Shown: positions 43,690-52,544, counted from the first letter of the stretch. The stretch: 64,000 bases of DNA from Pseudomonadota bacterium (GCA_021805865.1 JAJZDX010000003.1:1-64000), one strand, 5' to 3'. Notes: generated by a model from the letters alone, not told the origin. Numbers and translations: made by a program.

Positions 43690-43725
43690 GCGCTAAGCAT
43701 TAGCGCCGGGAGCCGGTCGAGTCAA
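43690..43725 (-). promoter_or_regulatory. promoter with overlapping palindromic operator
   Basis: On the minus strand TTGACT (43725-43720), a 17-bp spacer and TAATGC (43702-43697) form a plausible sigma-70 promoter for the small basic protein. The palindrome GCGCTAA-GCA-TTAGCGC (43690-43706) covers the -10 element, so binding there should block transcription. The half-site matches the palindrome at 43285-43299. Confidence 0.6.
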
Positions 43726-43847
43726 GCGGGACGAATTTCAAACTGAGACACTACCTCGTGCGCCCTCGTTGACAGGGCGGCTCCCCGTGGCGTAGAACTG
43801 CGACAGTTGACCCTCCAGATCAAGAACGAACGATCGGTAGTCTTCCC

Positions 43848-44501
43848 ATGCTGCAGACCGCGACCCGACGCCTCGCAGCCACCGATGCCACCCTGCTGCC
43901 CGCCCACAAGCCTCCCGGGACCCGCGGGCTGATCCTGGCGGCGGGACTGAAACTGTTCGCCGAGCGAGGCTATGCCGGCGCCTCGATCCGCGAGCTCGCC
44001 GATGCGGTCGGCGTCCAGCCGGCCTCGCTCTATGCGCACTACCCCTCCAAGGAGCACGTGCTCTCGGCGTTGTGTCGCATCGGACACGAAGAGCTGCTTC
44101 GGCGTGTCCGCCGCACCCTGCAGGGCTGCGGGGAGGACCCGCGCGATCAGGTGTTCGCCTACGTGCGGGGGCATGTTGGGATGCAGTCGGCGTTCCCGAT
44201 GCTCGCCGTCGTCGCCAACGCGGAGCTGCACGCGCTCTCGCCGGCGCTCAGTGCGGCCAGCCTCGGGCTGCGCCAGCAGTCCATTCAACTGCTCACGGAC
44301 ATCGTGCAGCGGGGCGCGCAGCAGGGGGTGTTCACCGTGCCGGACGTCTGGCTGGCGGTTGCGGCCATCGGGGCGATGGGCGATCGCGTGGCCTACTGGT
44401 ACACGCCGGACCACAAGCTCAGCACGCGATTCGTCTGCGAGGTCTATGCGCAGTACGCGCTGCGCATCCTCGCGGCCTCCCCGGCGGGCCCGAGCGCCTG
44501 A
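43848..44501 (+). CDS. TetR/AcrR family transcriptional regulator
   Basis: The 217-residue protein has the TetR helix-turn-helix at about 25-72 (ILAAGLKLFAERGYAGASIR, ELADAVGVQPASLYAHYPSK) followed by a helical ligand domain without recognisable specificity. It normally represses its own gene and a neighbour until a small molecule binds. A XylE-type sugar symporter gene follows 223 bp downstream on the same strand and is a possible target. GC content and codon use return here to the genomic norm, marking the end of the accessory island. Confidence 0.88.
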   Translation: MLQTATRRLAATDATLLPAHKPPGTRGLILAAGLKLFAERGYAGASIRELADAVGVQPASLYAHYPSKEHVLSALCRIGHEELLRRVRRTLQGCGEDPRDQVFAYVRGHVGMQSAFPMLAVVANAELHALSPALSAASLGLRQQSIQLLTDIVQRGAQQGVFTVPDVWLAVAAIGAMGDRVAYWYTPDHKLSTRFVCEVYAQYALRILAASPAGPSA

Positions 44502-44724
44502 GAGGCTCGCGCGCAGCCTTGGCCGCGCGCTCCCGCCGCTTCGCGAATCATCGCACTTTTCCCGAGCAACCGGGCATACTCGGGCGGTACCGCCTCGATC
44601 AACCGGCTCGGGCCGACGCGCCCGGCCGCAGGCATCTGCCCCGGGTGCGGGCGCAGCGGCGCGCGCGGCCGCCTCGTAAGCAACCGGGGGCGGGCGACGG
44701 ATCTCAGGCAAGCGGGGGACATTG

Positions 44725-46179
44725 ATGGGCAAGAGCAATACAGGGCTCGTGGTCGCGCTCACTTTCGTGGCCACGCTCGGCGGATTGCTGTTCGGCTACG
44801 ACACCGCGGTGATCTCCGGGGCGGTCGGGGCGATCGATCACTACTTCATCGATCCGCAGCACCTCTCCCAGACCGCCGCGAGCACGCTCTCGGGCTGGAC
44901 GATCTCGAGCGCGCTGCTCGGCTGCGTGCTCGGCTCGGGGGTGGCGGGCTGGATCTCGAGCCGGCTCGGGCGCAAGCGCGGTCTGATGGTGGCGGCCCTG
45001 ATGTTTCTCCTCGGCTCGATCGGCTCGGCCGTGCCGGAGCTCGGGCTCGGGGTGATCGGGCGCATGGGCCCGGCGGCGCTCGTGCCCTTCATCTGCTACC
45101 GCATCGTGGGCGGCATGGGCGTCGGCATCGCCTCGATGATCTCGCCGCTGTACATCGCGGAGATCGCCCCGAGCGAGATCCGCGGGCGGCTGGTCTCCTT
45201 CAATCAGCTCGCCATCGTCGTCGGCATCCTGCTCGTGTACTTCGTCAACTGGTTCATCCAGTCGCTCGGCACCCATGCCTGGTATCTCTCGACGGCCTGG
45301 CGGGTAATGTTCGCCTCGGAGTCGGTGCCGGCGCTGCTGTTTCTGGCGCTGCTTTGCTTCGTGCCCGATACGCCGCGCTGGTTCGTGATGCGCGGCCGCA
45401 ACGAGGAGGCCTTGCGCCAGCTCACGCGCGTCAACGGCGCGGCCGCCGCGCCCGGGATTCTGGCCGACATCGAGCGCACGCTGACGGTGCGCAGCGAGCG
45501 CCTGCTCGCCTTCGGCCTGCCGGTGCTCCTGATCGGCATCCTGCTCTCGGTGTTCCAGCAGCTGGTCGGCATCAACGCGGTGCTCTACTACGCGCCGCTC
45601 ATGTTCCAGAACATGGGCGCGTCCACCAACTCCGCGTTCCTGCAGACCGTGGTGGTCGGGGCCGCCAACCTGCTGTTCACGTTCGTCGCGATCGCCACCG
45701 TGGACCGGCTCGGACGCAAGCCGCTGCTGGTGATCGGCTCGGGCGCGATGGCGGTGGCGATGTTCGCCCTCGGCGGGCTCTTCGCCGCGCACGCGGTGGG
45801 ACTGTGGGCGCTGGTGGCGGTCGTCGCCTACATCGCCGGCTTCGCGCTCTCCTGGGGCCCGGTCGTGTGGGTGCTGCTCGCCGAGATGTTTCCCAACTCC
45901 ATCAAGGGCAAGGCGATGGCCATCGCGGTGGCCGCGCAGTGGCTGGCCAACCTGTTCGTCTCCTGGTCGTTCAAGGTGCTCGATGGCAACGGCTGGCTCA
46001 ATGCGCACTTCAACCACGGCTTCGCCTACTGGATCTACGGGTCGATGAGCGTGCTGTCGGTGGTATTCGTGCTGCGCTTCGTGCCCGAGACCAAGGGCCG
46101 CACGCTCGAATCCATCCAGGAGCTCTGGCGCAAACACCGCCCCGACGGGGGCCTCGCCTCGGCCGAGGCGATCGACTGA
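44725..46179 (+). CDS. xylE: sugar:proton symporter, XylE-like (MFS sugar porter)
   Basis: The 484-residue major facilitator has twelve predicted membrane helices. Sugar-porter signatures are GLLFGYDTAVISGAVG, SSRLGRKRG in the loop between helices 2 and 3, FQQLVGINAVLYYAP in helix 7, VDRLGRKPLL, and the C-terminal RFVPETKGRTLE. VPDTPRWFVMRGR corresponds to the PESPR motif. It would import a pentose or hexose with a proton across the inner membrane; xylose is a guess. TTG 44722 is directly before ATG 44725; AGCGGGGGA is the ribosome-binding region. It converges on the FadR-type regulator gene. Confidence 0.9.
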   Translation: MGKSNTGLVVALTFVATLGGLLFGYDTAVISGAVGAIDHYFIDPQHLSQTAASTLSGWTISSALLGCVLGSGVAGWISSRLGRKRGLMVAALMFLLGSIGSAVPELGLGVIGRMGPAALVPFICYRIVGGMGVGIASMISPLYIAEIAPSEIRGRLVSFNQLAIVVGILLVYFVNWFIQSLGTHAWYLSTAWRVMFASESVPALLFLALLCFVPDTPRWFVMRGRNEEALRQLTRVNGAAAAPGILADIERTLTVRSERLLAFGLPVLLIGILLSVFQQLVGINAVLYYAPLMFQNMGASTNSAFLQTVVVGAANLLFTFVAIATVDRLGRKPLLVIGSGAMAVAMFALGGLFAAHAVGLWALVAVVAYIAGFALSWGPVVWVLLAEMFPNSIKGKAMAIAVAAQWLANLFVSWSFKVLDGNGWLNAHFNHGFAYWIYGSMSVLSVVFVLRFVPETKGRTLESIQELWRKHRPDGGLASAEAID

Positions 46180-46243
46180 CCGGGCGCCTCGGGGCGGCGC
46201 GCTCGCGCGCGCTTTCGAAGCCCGATCCGCGCCCCCGCGCGGA

Positions 46244-46999
46244 TCAGCGTTTCTTCGCCTGCATGCGCCGGGTGAGGTCGATGCGGTCGACGCCGATGTC
46301 GATCACGCGCCGCATGGCCTCGGCGGCGGCGGACTCATCGCCCGCCTCGATGGCATCGACGATGTCGGTGTGGGCGGCCACGGTCGCCTGGTAATCGAGC
46401 GGATCGTCGACCGGGGAGCTGTACATGAAGGAGGCGACGAGCGCGGTGTCGATGACGCCCGCCGCCGAGCGCATCATGGGGTTGCCGGTGGCGTTGCCCA
46501 CCACCAGGTGAAAATCAAGATCCGCCTCGGCGAAGCTCTGGCGGGTGTGCCCGCCGCGGCTCATCTGCTTCAGGCACTCGCGCAGGCGCGCAACGTCCTG
46601 CTCGCCACGCCGTTGCGCGGCGAGCGCCGCCGCGGCCGGCTCGAGCGCCCGGCGGACCTCCACCAGGCCGTGCATGAACTCGTCATCGAACCCCAGGCGC
46701 ACCCGCCACGCGAGCACGTCCGCGTCGAAGTAGTTCCAGTACATGCGCTCGCGCACGCGGGTGCCGACGCGGGTCTTGGAAACCACGAAGCCCTTGGCGG
46801 AGAGGGTTTTCATGACTTCGCGGATCACCGTGCGCGAGACGTGGAAGCGCGCGATGAGCTCCGGCTCCGGCGGCATGTTGGTGCCCGGCGGATACAGTCC
46901 TTTCAACAGCTCCATGCCGAGGAGGGCGGCGATCTGGTCGTGGCTCGATTTCGCCCGTTCCAGGTTGAGGCGGCTCAGGAGCGGCAGCGGCTGCAACAT
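46244..46999 (-). CDS. FadR-subfamily GntR transcriptional regulator
   Basis: The 251-residue protein has a winged helix-turn-helix at about 20-88 (PPEPELIARFHVSRTVIREV, KTLSAKGFVVSKTRVGTRV) and a C-terminal all-helical FCD ligand domain (WRVRLGFDDEFMHGLVEVRR, FHLVVGNATGNPMM, VAAHTDIVDAIEAGD) with likely metal-binding Asp/His residues. Such regulators respond to sugar acids, organic acids or acyl-CoAs. It is divergent from an enoyl-CoA hydratase-like gene and convergent with the XylE-like transporter, so either may be its target. Confidence 0.88.
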   Translation of the reverse strand: MLQPLPLLSRLNLERAKSSHDQIAALLGMELLKGLYPPGTNMPPEPELIARFHVSRTVIREVMKTLSAKGFVVSKTRVGTRVRERMYWNYFDADVLAWRVRLGFDDEFMHGLVEVRRALEPAAAALAAQRRGEQDVARLRECLKQMSRGGHTRQSFAEADLDFHLVVGNATGNPMMRSAAGVIDTALVASFMYSSPVDDPLDYQATVAAHTDIVDAIEAGDESAAAEAMRRVIDIGVDRIDLTRRMQAKKR

Positions 47000-47084
47000 G
47001 ATGAGGGTCGCCTAGGTACTTTCCGCCGGACGATCGAGTCGCGCATGGAACCCCGATATCATCGTGGAGGTCGGCTCTGAAACA

Positions 47085-47122
47085 AGTAATATCATACTAT
47101 TTTTCTGTCGAGGCAAGCCTCG
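47085..47122. promoter_or_regulatory. imperfect palindrome and hairpin in divergent regulator/hydratase region
   Basis: An AT-rich imperfect palindrome AGTAATATCATACT (47085-47098) stands out in this GC-rich DNA between the divergent FadR-type regulator and hydratase genes. It overlaps a likely -10 area (ATACTAT). Just downstream, CGAGGC-AA-GCCTCG (47109-47122) is a perfect six-base inverted repeat 13 bases before the hydratase start. Either could be the regulator's operator. Confidence 0.4.
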
Positions 47123-47135
47123 AGGCGGACGCATC

Positions 47136-47888
47136 ATGAGCGAGCAGGTAATCGTGACATACCGCGACGCGGTGTGCGAGATCCGTTTGAACCGGCCCGA
47201 GAAGCGAAACGCGTTGACGTTGGATATGTATCGCACGCTGGCCGAGGCGATCGCGACGGCCGAGGCGCTCGATGAGGTGCGCGTCGTGCTGCTGAGCGGC
47301 GAGGGCGTCTGTTTCACCGCCGGCAACGACCTCAGGGACTTCCTCGCCGGTCCGCCGCTCGAGGATCCCGCCCACCCCACGGGCCGCTTCGTGCGCGCCG
47401 TGGCCGCGATGAGCAAGGTATTGATCGCGGCGGTGCACGGCCCCACGGCCGGGCTCGGCGTCACGCTGCTGCTGCACTGCGATCTGGTGGTCGCGGCCGA
47501 GCGCAGCACGAAGCTGATCGCACCGTTCGTGCAGCTCGGCCTGGTGCCGGAGGCGGCGAGCACGCTGCTGTTGCCGGCCCTGATGGGCCATCAGCGCGCC
47601 GCGGAGCTGCTGCTGCTCGGGGAGCCGCTCGATGCGCCGGCCGCCCGGGCCTGCGGCCTCGTCAACCGGGTGGTGGACGATGAGGGGCTGATGGAGGAGG
47701 CGAGGGCCCTCGCCGGGGCCGTGGCCTGCCGCCCGGGCAAGGCCGTGCTCGCCACCAAGCGCCTGCTGCGCCATGGGCGCACGCACGATGTGGCGGGGCG
47801 GATGGAGGAGGAATTGCGGGAATTCGCGGTCCGGCTGAAATCCGAGGAGTTCGCCGCCGCCGCGCAGGCGTTTTTCACCCGCCGCTGA
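47136..47888 (+). CDS. enoyl-CoA hydratase/isomerase family protein
   Basis: The 250-residue crotonase-fold protein has the N-terminal IRLNRPEKRNALTLDMYRTL, the oxyanion-hole segment FTAGNDLRDF near 67 and AAVHGPTAGLGVTLLLHCDL near 100, and a carboxylate in LGLVPEAAS near 137. It would hydrate or isomerise an unsaturated acyl-CoA. ATG 47136 follows GGCGGAC. The open frame upstream (to 47064) is not family-like. It is divergent from a FadR-type regulator that could control it. Confidence 0.88.
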   Translation: MSEQVIVTYRDAVCEIRLNRPEKRNALTLDMYRTLAEAIATAEALDEVRVVLLSGEGVCFTAGNDLRDFLAGPPLEDPAHPTGRFVRAVAAMSKVLIAAVHGPTAGLGVTLLLHCDLVVAAERSTKLIAPFVQLGLVPEAASTLLLPALMGHQRAAELLLLGEPLDAPAARACGLVNRVVDDEGLMEEARALAGAVACRPGKAVLATKRLLRHGRTHDVAGRMEEELREFAVRLKSEEFAAAAQAFFTRR

Positions 47889-47952
47889 GCCGTCCTGCCT
47901 CAAGAGGCGCCGGAGCCGGGCCGCGTGCCCGGCCCGGTGCGCCCGCCGGCGC

Positions 47953-48333
47953 CTATCCCTTGACCCACGTGATGGTCGCCATGCCGGCAAAGGTCGCGAG
48001 CAGCGAGGCGGTGACGTGGGTGGCCACCTCGGTGAGCGCCCAGCCGCTCTGGCCGCGCTGCAGCGCCGTCACGACCTCGGCCGAGAAGGTCGAGAACGTG
48101 GTCAATCCCCCGCAAAAGCCGGTGATGATGAACAGCTGCCATTCGGCCGGCAGCGCCGGGTTGCGCACGAAGAAGGCGATCGCGAGGCCGATCACGTAGG
48201 CGCCGAGGATATTGGCGGCGAGCGTGCCGGGAGGAAGCGAGGGGAAGAGGCCATTCAGCCGGTTGCCGAGCCACCAGCGCAGCCACGCCCCGAGCGCCGC
48301 CCCCACTCCCACCGCCACGATCGACTTCCACAT
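47953..48333 (-). CDS. crcB: fluoride channel CrcB/Fluc
   Basis: The 126-residue membrane protein has four hydrophobic helices and the Fluc motifs [15 protein letters not shown] near 11-25 and [18 protein letters not shown] near 72-89. As an antiparallel dimer it exports fluoride across the inner membrane. ATG 48333 is chosen. The sequence upstream does not contain a recognisable fluoride riboswitch. It lies downstream of the MocR-type gene on the same strand, about 120 bp away. Confidence 0.93.
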   Translation of the reverse strand: MWKSIVAVGVGAALGAWLRWWLGNRLNGLFPSLPPGTLAANILGAYVIGLAIAFFVRNPALPAEWQLFIITGFCGGLTTFSTFSAEVVTALQRGQSGWALTEVATHVTASLLATFAGMATITWVKG

Positions 48334-48454
48334 GCCAGATGCTCTCCGGCGGGCCCGCTCGAGCGGGGTTGCCGCAAAAACTCGGATATTCCGGCTTTCG
48401 GCACGGTGATGGCAAGCGTTTGCGCTTTCCGCGCCGGCTCCTTCCCGCGGCGCA

Positions 48455-49834
48455 TCAGCCCGGCAGAGTGCGCAGGAACCCGTAGAGCCGCTCATCGTCG
48501 GCGTGGGCGACGTTGAATCGCCAATGCCCGCTCGGCTGTCCGAGCGGGCTGAAGAGCTCGCCGGGGGCGAGGAGGATTCCCTGCCCCTTGGCGCGGCGCA
48601 GCAGCTCCGCGGGCTCCCCGGGGAGCTTCGCCCAGAGAAACATGCCGCCGGTGCGCGGGCTGACCTCGATCCGCGCCTCGCGCAGCCGGCGCGTGAGGCG
48701 TGCGCGGGCCTCGGCGATGCGCTGGCGCAGCCGCTCGAGGTGCGTGCGGTGGCGCCCGGAGGTGAGGATGGCGAGCACGATGTGCTCCATCAGCTCCGAG
48801 GAGGAGAGCGACATCACGTTCTTCAGGCGCGCCAGGTGCTCGGCGTGATCGGTCCGTGCCGCGAGATAGCCGACGCGCAGGCTCGGCGCGATGGTCTTGG
48901 AGAAGCTGCCGACATAGACCGTCCGCTCGAGCCGGTCGAGCGAGGCGAGCGCGGTGGTGCGCTCGGGGCAGAGCTCGGCGAAGATGTCATCCTCGCAGAT
49001 CGTGAGCCCGTGCTGCTCGGCCACCCGCAGCAGCGCATGCGCGCTCTGGGCGCAGGTGGTGGTACCGGTCGGATTCTGATAGGTCGTGTTGGTGATGAAC
49101 AGCCGCGCGCGCGTCTGCGCGGCGAGCCTCTCGAGCGCGCCGGCGTCGGGCCCGCGGTCGGTGCGCGGCACGCCGACGGGCCGGCGGCCGCGGGCGCGCA
49201 GCATGGCGAGCACGTAGGGATAGCCCGGATCATCGACGAGGACCGCCTCCCCGGGGTGCGAGAGTGCGCAGATCGCGAGCTCGAGCCCCTGGCTGGCCCC
49301 TTGCGTGAGCACGATCTGCTCCTCGGCGCATTCCACGCCGCGCAGCGTCAGGTGGCGCGCCAGATGATGGCGCAGCGCGCGCAGGCCGTAGCTGCTCCCA
49401 TATCGGCCCGCGCACACGGCGGGCCTGCGGGCGACCTGGGTGAGCGCGGCGCGCACACCGTCTCCGAACAGCCAGTGCGGCGGCAGCCAGCCGCAGCCGG
49501 CATCGACCTGAAGCGCCTCGCCGTCGTAGTCGCGCCGCAGTCCCCAGATGGAATCGACCAGCGGCTCCGATCCGCCGAGGTGGCGCGCGCCGAAGGCGTC
49601 GGCGTCACGGGCCACGTAGTAGCCGGAGCCGCGGCGGGCCTCGATGAGGCCCTCGGCAACCAGCAGCTCGTAGACCCTCGCGGCGGTGAAGGGGCTGACA
49701 TTGCGCGAGCGGGCGAGCGCCCGGACCGAGGGCAGGCGGTCTGCCGGGGCGAGCTGTCCGGCGAGGATCCGCCCGCGCAGCTCGGCCGACATCGCCCCGA
49801 CCCGGGTGGGGAGGCTCGAGGGCTTGGCACTCAT
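48455..49834 (-). CDS. MocR-type PLP-dependent transcriptional regulator
   Basis: About 459 residues. The GntR winged helix-turn-helix is at about 10-75 ([20 protein letters not shown]), joined to a class I aminotransferase-like domain (about 110-455) with NTTYQNPTG near 250, EDDIFAEL near 283 and the PLP-lysine motif [17 protein letters not shown] near 310-326. MocR proteins sense amino acids or vitamins through PLP and regulate neighbouring metabolic genes. It is divergent from an omega-amino-acid aminotransferase, its probable target, across a region with nested inverted repeats. ATG 49834 is chosen; GTG 49840 is an alternative. Confidence 0.9.
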   Translation of the reverse strand: MSAKPSSLPTRVGAMSAELRGRILAGQLAPADRLPSVRALARSRNVSPFTAARVYELLVAEGLIEARRGSGYYVARDADAFGARHLGGSEPLVDSIWGLRRDYDGEALQVDAGCGWLPPHWLFGDGVRAALTQVARRPAVCAGRYGSSYGLRALRHHLARHLTLRGVECAEEQIVLTQGASQGLELAICALSHPGEAVLVDDPGYPYVLAMLRARGRRPVGVPRTDRGPDAGALERLAAQTRARLFITNTTYQNPTGTTTCAQSAHALLRVAEQHGLTICEDDIFAELCPERTTALASLDRLERTVYVGSFSKTIAPSLRVGYLAARTDHAEHLARLKNVMSLSSSELMEHIVLAILTSGRHRTHLERLRQRIAEARARLTRRLREARIEVSPRTGGMFLWAKLPGEPAELLRRAKGQGILLAPGELFSPLGQPSGHWRFNVAHADDERLYGFLRTLPG

Positions 49835-49875
49835 GATCACTGTATCGTAGAGGACGCCAGTACAGTCTGGTGATC
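49835..49875. promoter_or_regulatory. nested dyad operator between MocR gene and aminotransferase
   Basis: GATCAC (49835-49840) pairs with GTGATC (49870-49875), and inside it ACTGTA (49839-49844) pairs with TACAGT (49861-49866), giving a dyad centred near 49855. It begins directly at the MocR start codon and lies 55 bp before the aminotransferase start, as expected for a divergent autoregulated operator. Confidence 0.55.
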
Positions 49876-49929
49876 TATCTGCATGAGTGTAGCTCGGTGG
49901 CCGGGCGGGCGGCGCCCATATTGGGCGTC

Positions 49930-51246
49930 ATGAACACCACGCCCGATCTGTCCGCCTTCTGGATGCCCTTCACGGCGAACCGCTACTTCAAGCGCCACCC
50001 CACCCTGGTGAGCGGCGCCCAGGGGGCGTATTTCACCCTGGCCGACGGCCGGCGGGTGTTCGACTGCCTCTCGGGCCTGTGGTGCACCCCGCTCGGGCAT
50101 GGCCGGCCCGAGATCATCGAGGCCGTCCGCCGCCAGATCGGCGAGCTTGACTTCGCCCCGACCTTCCAGGTGGGACACCCCAAGGTGTTCGAGCTGGCGG
50201 CGCGGGTCGCGCACTGGGCGCCCGAGGGGCTCAACCGGGTCTTTTTCACCAACTCCGGCTCGGAGGCCGTGGACAGCGCCCTGAAGATCGCGCTGGCGTA
50301 TCACCACGCGCGCGGGGAGGCGGGCAGGGTGCGCATCATCGGCCGCGAGCGCGCCTATCACGGCGTCGGCATCGGTGGGATCTCCGCCGGCGGCATCGGA
50401 TCGAACCGGCGCGTGTTCGGCGCGCTGAGCGCCCCCTTCGTCGACCATCTGCCCCACACCTACGATCCGACCCACATGCGCTTCACCCGCGGCCAGCCCG
50501 CCTGGGGAGCGCACCTCGCCGACACGCTGGAGCGGCTGGTGGCGTTGCACGACGCCTCGACCATCGCCGCGGTGATCGTCGAGCCGATGCAGGGCTCGAC
50601 CGGGGTGATCGTCCCTCCGGTGGGCTACCTCGAGCGCCTGCGCGAGATCTGCACCCGCCACGGCATCCTCCTCATCTTCGATGAGGTCATCACCGGCTTC
50701 GGCCGTGTGGGGACCCCCTTCGCCGCGCAGCGCCTCGGTGTGAGGCCGGACCTGCTCACCTTTGCCAAGGCCGTCACCAACGGCGTGATCCCCCTCGGCG
50801 GGGTGATCGCGCACCAGAGCGTCTACGATGCGTTGATGCGCGGGCCCGAGCAGACGATCGAGCTCTTCCACGGCTACACCTACTCCGGCCATCCGGTCGC
50901 CTGCGCCGCGGGGCTCGCGACGCTCGCGGCGCTCGAGAAAGACGGCCTGATCGAGCGCGCCGCGCAGCTCTCGGGGGTGCTCGAGGAGGCCGTGCACTCG
51001 CTGCGGGAGGAGCCGCATGTCATCGACATCCGCAACTTCGGCCTCGCCGCGGCGGTGGAGTTGGGGGCGCGGGAAGGACAGCCCGGAGCGAGGGCGCGGG
51101 AGGCGTTCGAGCGGGGCGTGGAGGCGGGGCTGCTGCTGCGCTTCACCGCCGATATCCTCGCGGTGGCGCCCCCGTTCATCGCGACCGAGGAGCAGATCCG
51201 CGACATGGTCGAGACACTGCGGGGCGTGCTGCGCCGCATCGCCTGA
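49930..51246 (+). CDS. omega-amino acid:pyruvate aminotransferase (class III)
   Basis: The 438-residue class III PLP enzyme begins with the omega-aminotransferase segment LSAFWMPFTANRYFKRHP. It has FFTNSGSEAVDSALKIA near 105, RAYHGVGIGG near 142, LLIFDEVITGFGRVG near 255 and the PLP lysine in LTFAKAVTNGVIPLGG near 285. It would move the amino group of beta-alanine or another omega-amino compound to pyruvate, making alanine and a semialdehyde. It is divergent from a MocR regulator and is followed after seven bases by mauE, linking it with the amine dehydrogenase genes. Confidence 0.9.
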   Translation: MNTTPDLSAFWMPFTANRYFKRHPTLVSGAQGAYFTLADGRRVFDCLSGLWCTPLGHGRPEIIEAVRRQIGELDFAPTFQVGHPKVFELAARVAHWAPEGLNRVFFTNSGSEAVDSALKIALAYHHARGEAGRVRIIGRERAYHGVGIGGISAGGIGSNRRVFGALSAPFVDHLPHTYDPTHMRFTRGQPAWGAHLADTLERLVALHDASTIAAVIVEPMQGSTGVIVPPVGYLERLREICTRHGILLIFDEVITGFGRVGTPFAAQRLGVRPDLLTFAKAVTNGVIPLGGVIAHQSVYDALMRGPEQTIELFHGYTYSGHPVACAAGLATLAALEKDGLIERAAQLSGVLEEAVHSLREEPHVIDIRNFGLAAAVELGAREGQPGARAREAFERGVEAGLLLRFTADILAVAPPFIATEEQIRDMVETLRGVLRRIA

Positions 51247-51253
51247 GGGGGCC

Positions 51254-51796
51254 ATGAGCATCGACCCCGCCATCGCGCTCGCCTGCCGCGTGCTCGGCGC
51301 GCTGGTGTTTGCCACGGCGGCCGCCGCCAAGCTGAGGCACCACCGCGAGCTCGCGGGCGTCGTGGCCAACTATCGCCTGTTGCCCGAGGCGCTTGCCGCG
51401 CCGGCGGCCTGGATCCTCCTCGCCCTGGAGCTCCTCACCGCCGTGTCGCTCGTGAGCGCGGTCCGGCTCGAGGCGGGCGCGGCGCTCGCGATCGGGCTGC
51501 TCTGCGCCTTTGCGCTCGCGATGGGCGTCAACCTCGCGCGCGGGCGGCGGGAAATCGACTGCGGCTGCTTCCAGTCCGGGCTGCGCCAGAGCCTGAGCGC
51601 CCCCCTCCTCGCGCGCAACCTCCTGCTCGCGGCCGCGATGACCGTCCTGCTCGGCCGCCCGCAGCCGCTGCTCGCGCCCCTGCAATGGGCCGATGGCCTG
51701 GGGGCGGGCGTTGCCGCGTACGCGCTTTACCGGGCGTTCGGCGAGCTGCTCTCGCTGCGCCAGTCCTCCGCGCAGCTTCGCAAGAGGTTCGTATGA
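51254..51796 (+). CDS. mauE: MauE, methylamine utilization membrane protein
   Basis: The 180-residue DoxX/MauE-type inner-membrane protein has about four or five hydrophobic helices (VLGALVFATAAAAKL, AAWILLALELLTAVSLVSAV, ALAIGLLCAFALAMGVN) and the paired cysteines in EIDCGCFQSG near 100. MauE and MauD are needed for disulfide formation and stability of the TTQ small subunit in the periplasm. The ATG at 51254 follows GAGGGGG. It overlaps mauD by four bases. Unlike classic mau operons, the structural genes follow about 3 kb later. Confidence 0.88.
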   Translation: MSIDPAIALACRVLGALVFATAAAAKLRHHRELAGVVANYRLLPEALAAPAAWILLALELLTAVSLVSAVRLEAGAALAIGLLCAFALAMGVNLARGRREIDCGCFQSGLRQSLSAPLLARNLLLAAAMTVLLGRPQPLLAPLQWADGLGAGVAAYALYRAFGELLSLRQSSAQLRKRFV

Positions 51797-52392
51797 TCCT
51801 GCTCGTCTCCCAGGCGATGTTGTGGGTCGCCATCATCGCGCTCGCCGTGGCGGTGTTGGCCTTGGCCCGGCAGGTGGGCGTGCTGCATGAGCGCATCGCG
51901 CCGGTCGGGGCGCTCGCGCTCGGGCGCGGGCCGCAGACCGGGGAGGCCGCCCCGCGCCTCACGGTGCGCACCCTCGCGGGCGGCTCGGCCGAGATCGGCG
52001 GGCCGGCGCCGGGCGGGGCGCTGAGGCTGCTCTTTTTCGTCTCCCCGACCTGTCCGATCTGCAAGTCCCTGCTGCCGACCGTCAGGGCTTTCGCGCAGAG
52101 CGAGAGGCTCGAGCTCCTGCTCATCGGCGACGGCGATCCCGATGCGCAGCGGCAGATGGCGCAGCGCTTTGCGATCGCGCCCGAGCGCTTCGCCAACGCC
52201 CCGGAGGTCGGGCGCGCCTTCCAGGTGGCGAAGCTCCCCTACGCGGTGCTCGTGAGTGAGCTCGGCCTCATCGTGGCGCAGGGGCTCGTCAACAGCCGCG
52301 AGCACTTGGAGAGCCTCACCACGGCGCACGAGCTCGGCCTGCGCTCCGTGCAGGAATACCTCGCGCGCCGCCCCGCCGCTCCCTCCGCCTGA
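51793..52392 (+). CDS. mauD: MauD, thioredoxin-like maturation protein
   Basis: The 199-residue protein has an N-terminal membrane anchor (MLWVAIIALAVAVLALARQV) and a periplasmic thioredoxin-fold domain with the redox pair in FVSPTCPICKSLLP near 78-91. It is thought to help form the six disulfides of the TTQ-bearing light chain; the light chain here (56067) is cysteine-rich as expected. Its start overlaps the mauE stop (ATGA). A conserved AKLPYAVLVSELGLIVAQG segment near 143 contains the usual cis-proline region. Confidence 0.9.
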   Translation: MILLVSQAMLWVAIIALAVAVLALARQVGVLHERIAPVGALALGRGPQTGEAAPRLTVRTLAGGSAEIGGPAPGGALRLLFFVSPTCPICKSLLPTVRAFAQSERLELLLIGDGDPDAQRQMAQRFAIAPERFANAPEVGRAFQVAKLPYAVLVSELGLIVAQGLVNSREHLESLTTAHELGLRSVQEYLARRPAAPSA

Positions 52393-52544
52393 GCGCGCGC
52401 CGCTTCCCCCCCGCAACCCCGCCCGCTCCCATCCCGCGCGCGCATCGCGCGCGCGGGCCCGTGCCCGTGCCCGCCACCGCCGCCGCAGTCGCACCGCAGT
52501 CGCGCCCGGGGGGCCGCGCCGGCGGATCGGCGGCGGGCGATGCG

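Noticed and set aside
48334-48440. Possible fluoride riboswitch before crcB
   Set aside because: The minus-strand leader lacks the recognisable GGCGAUG and CUGAUG-CUAC elements of the crcB motif.
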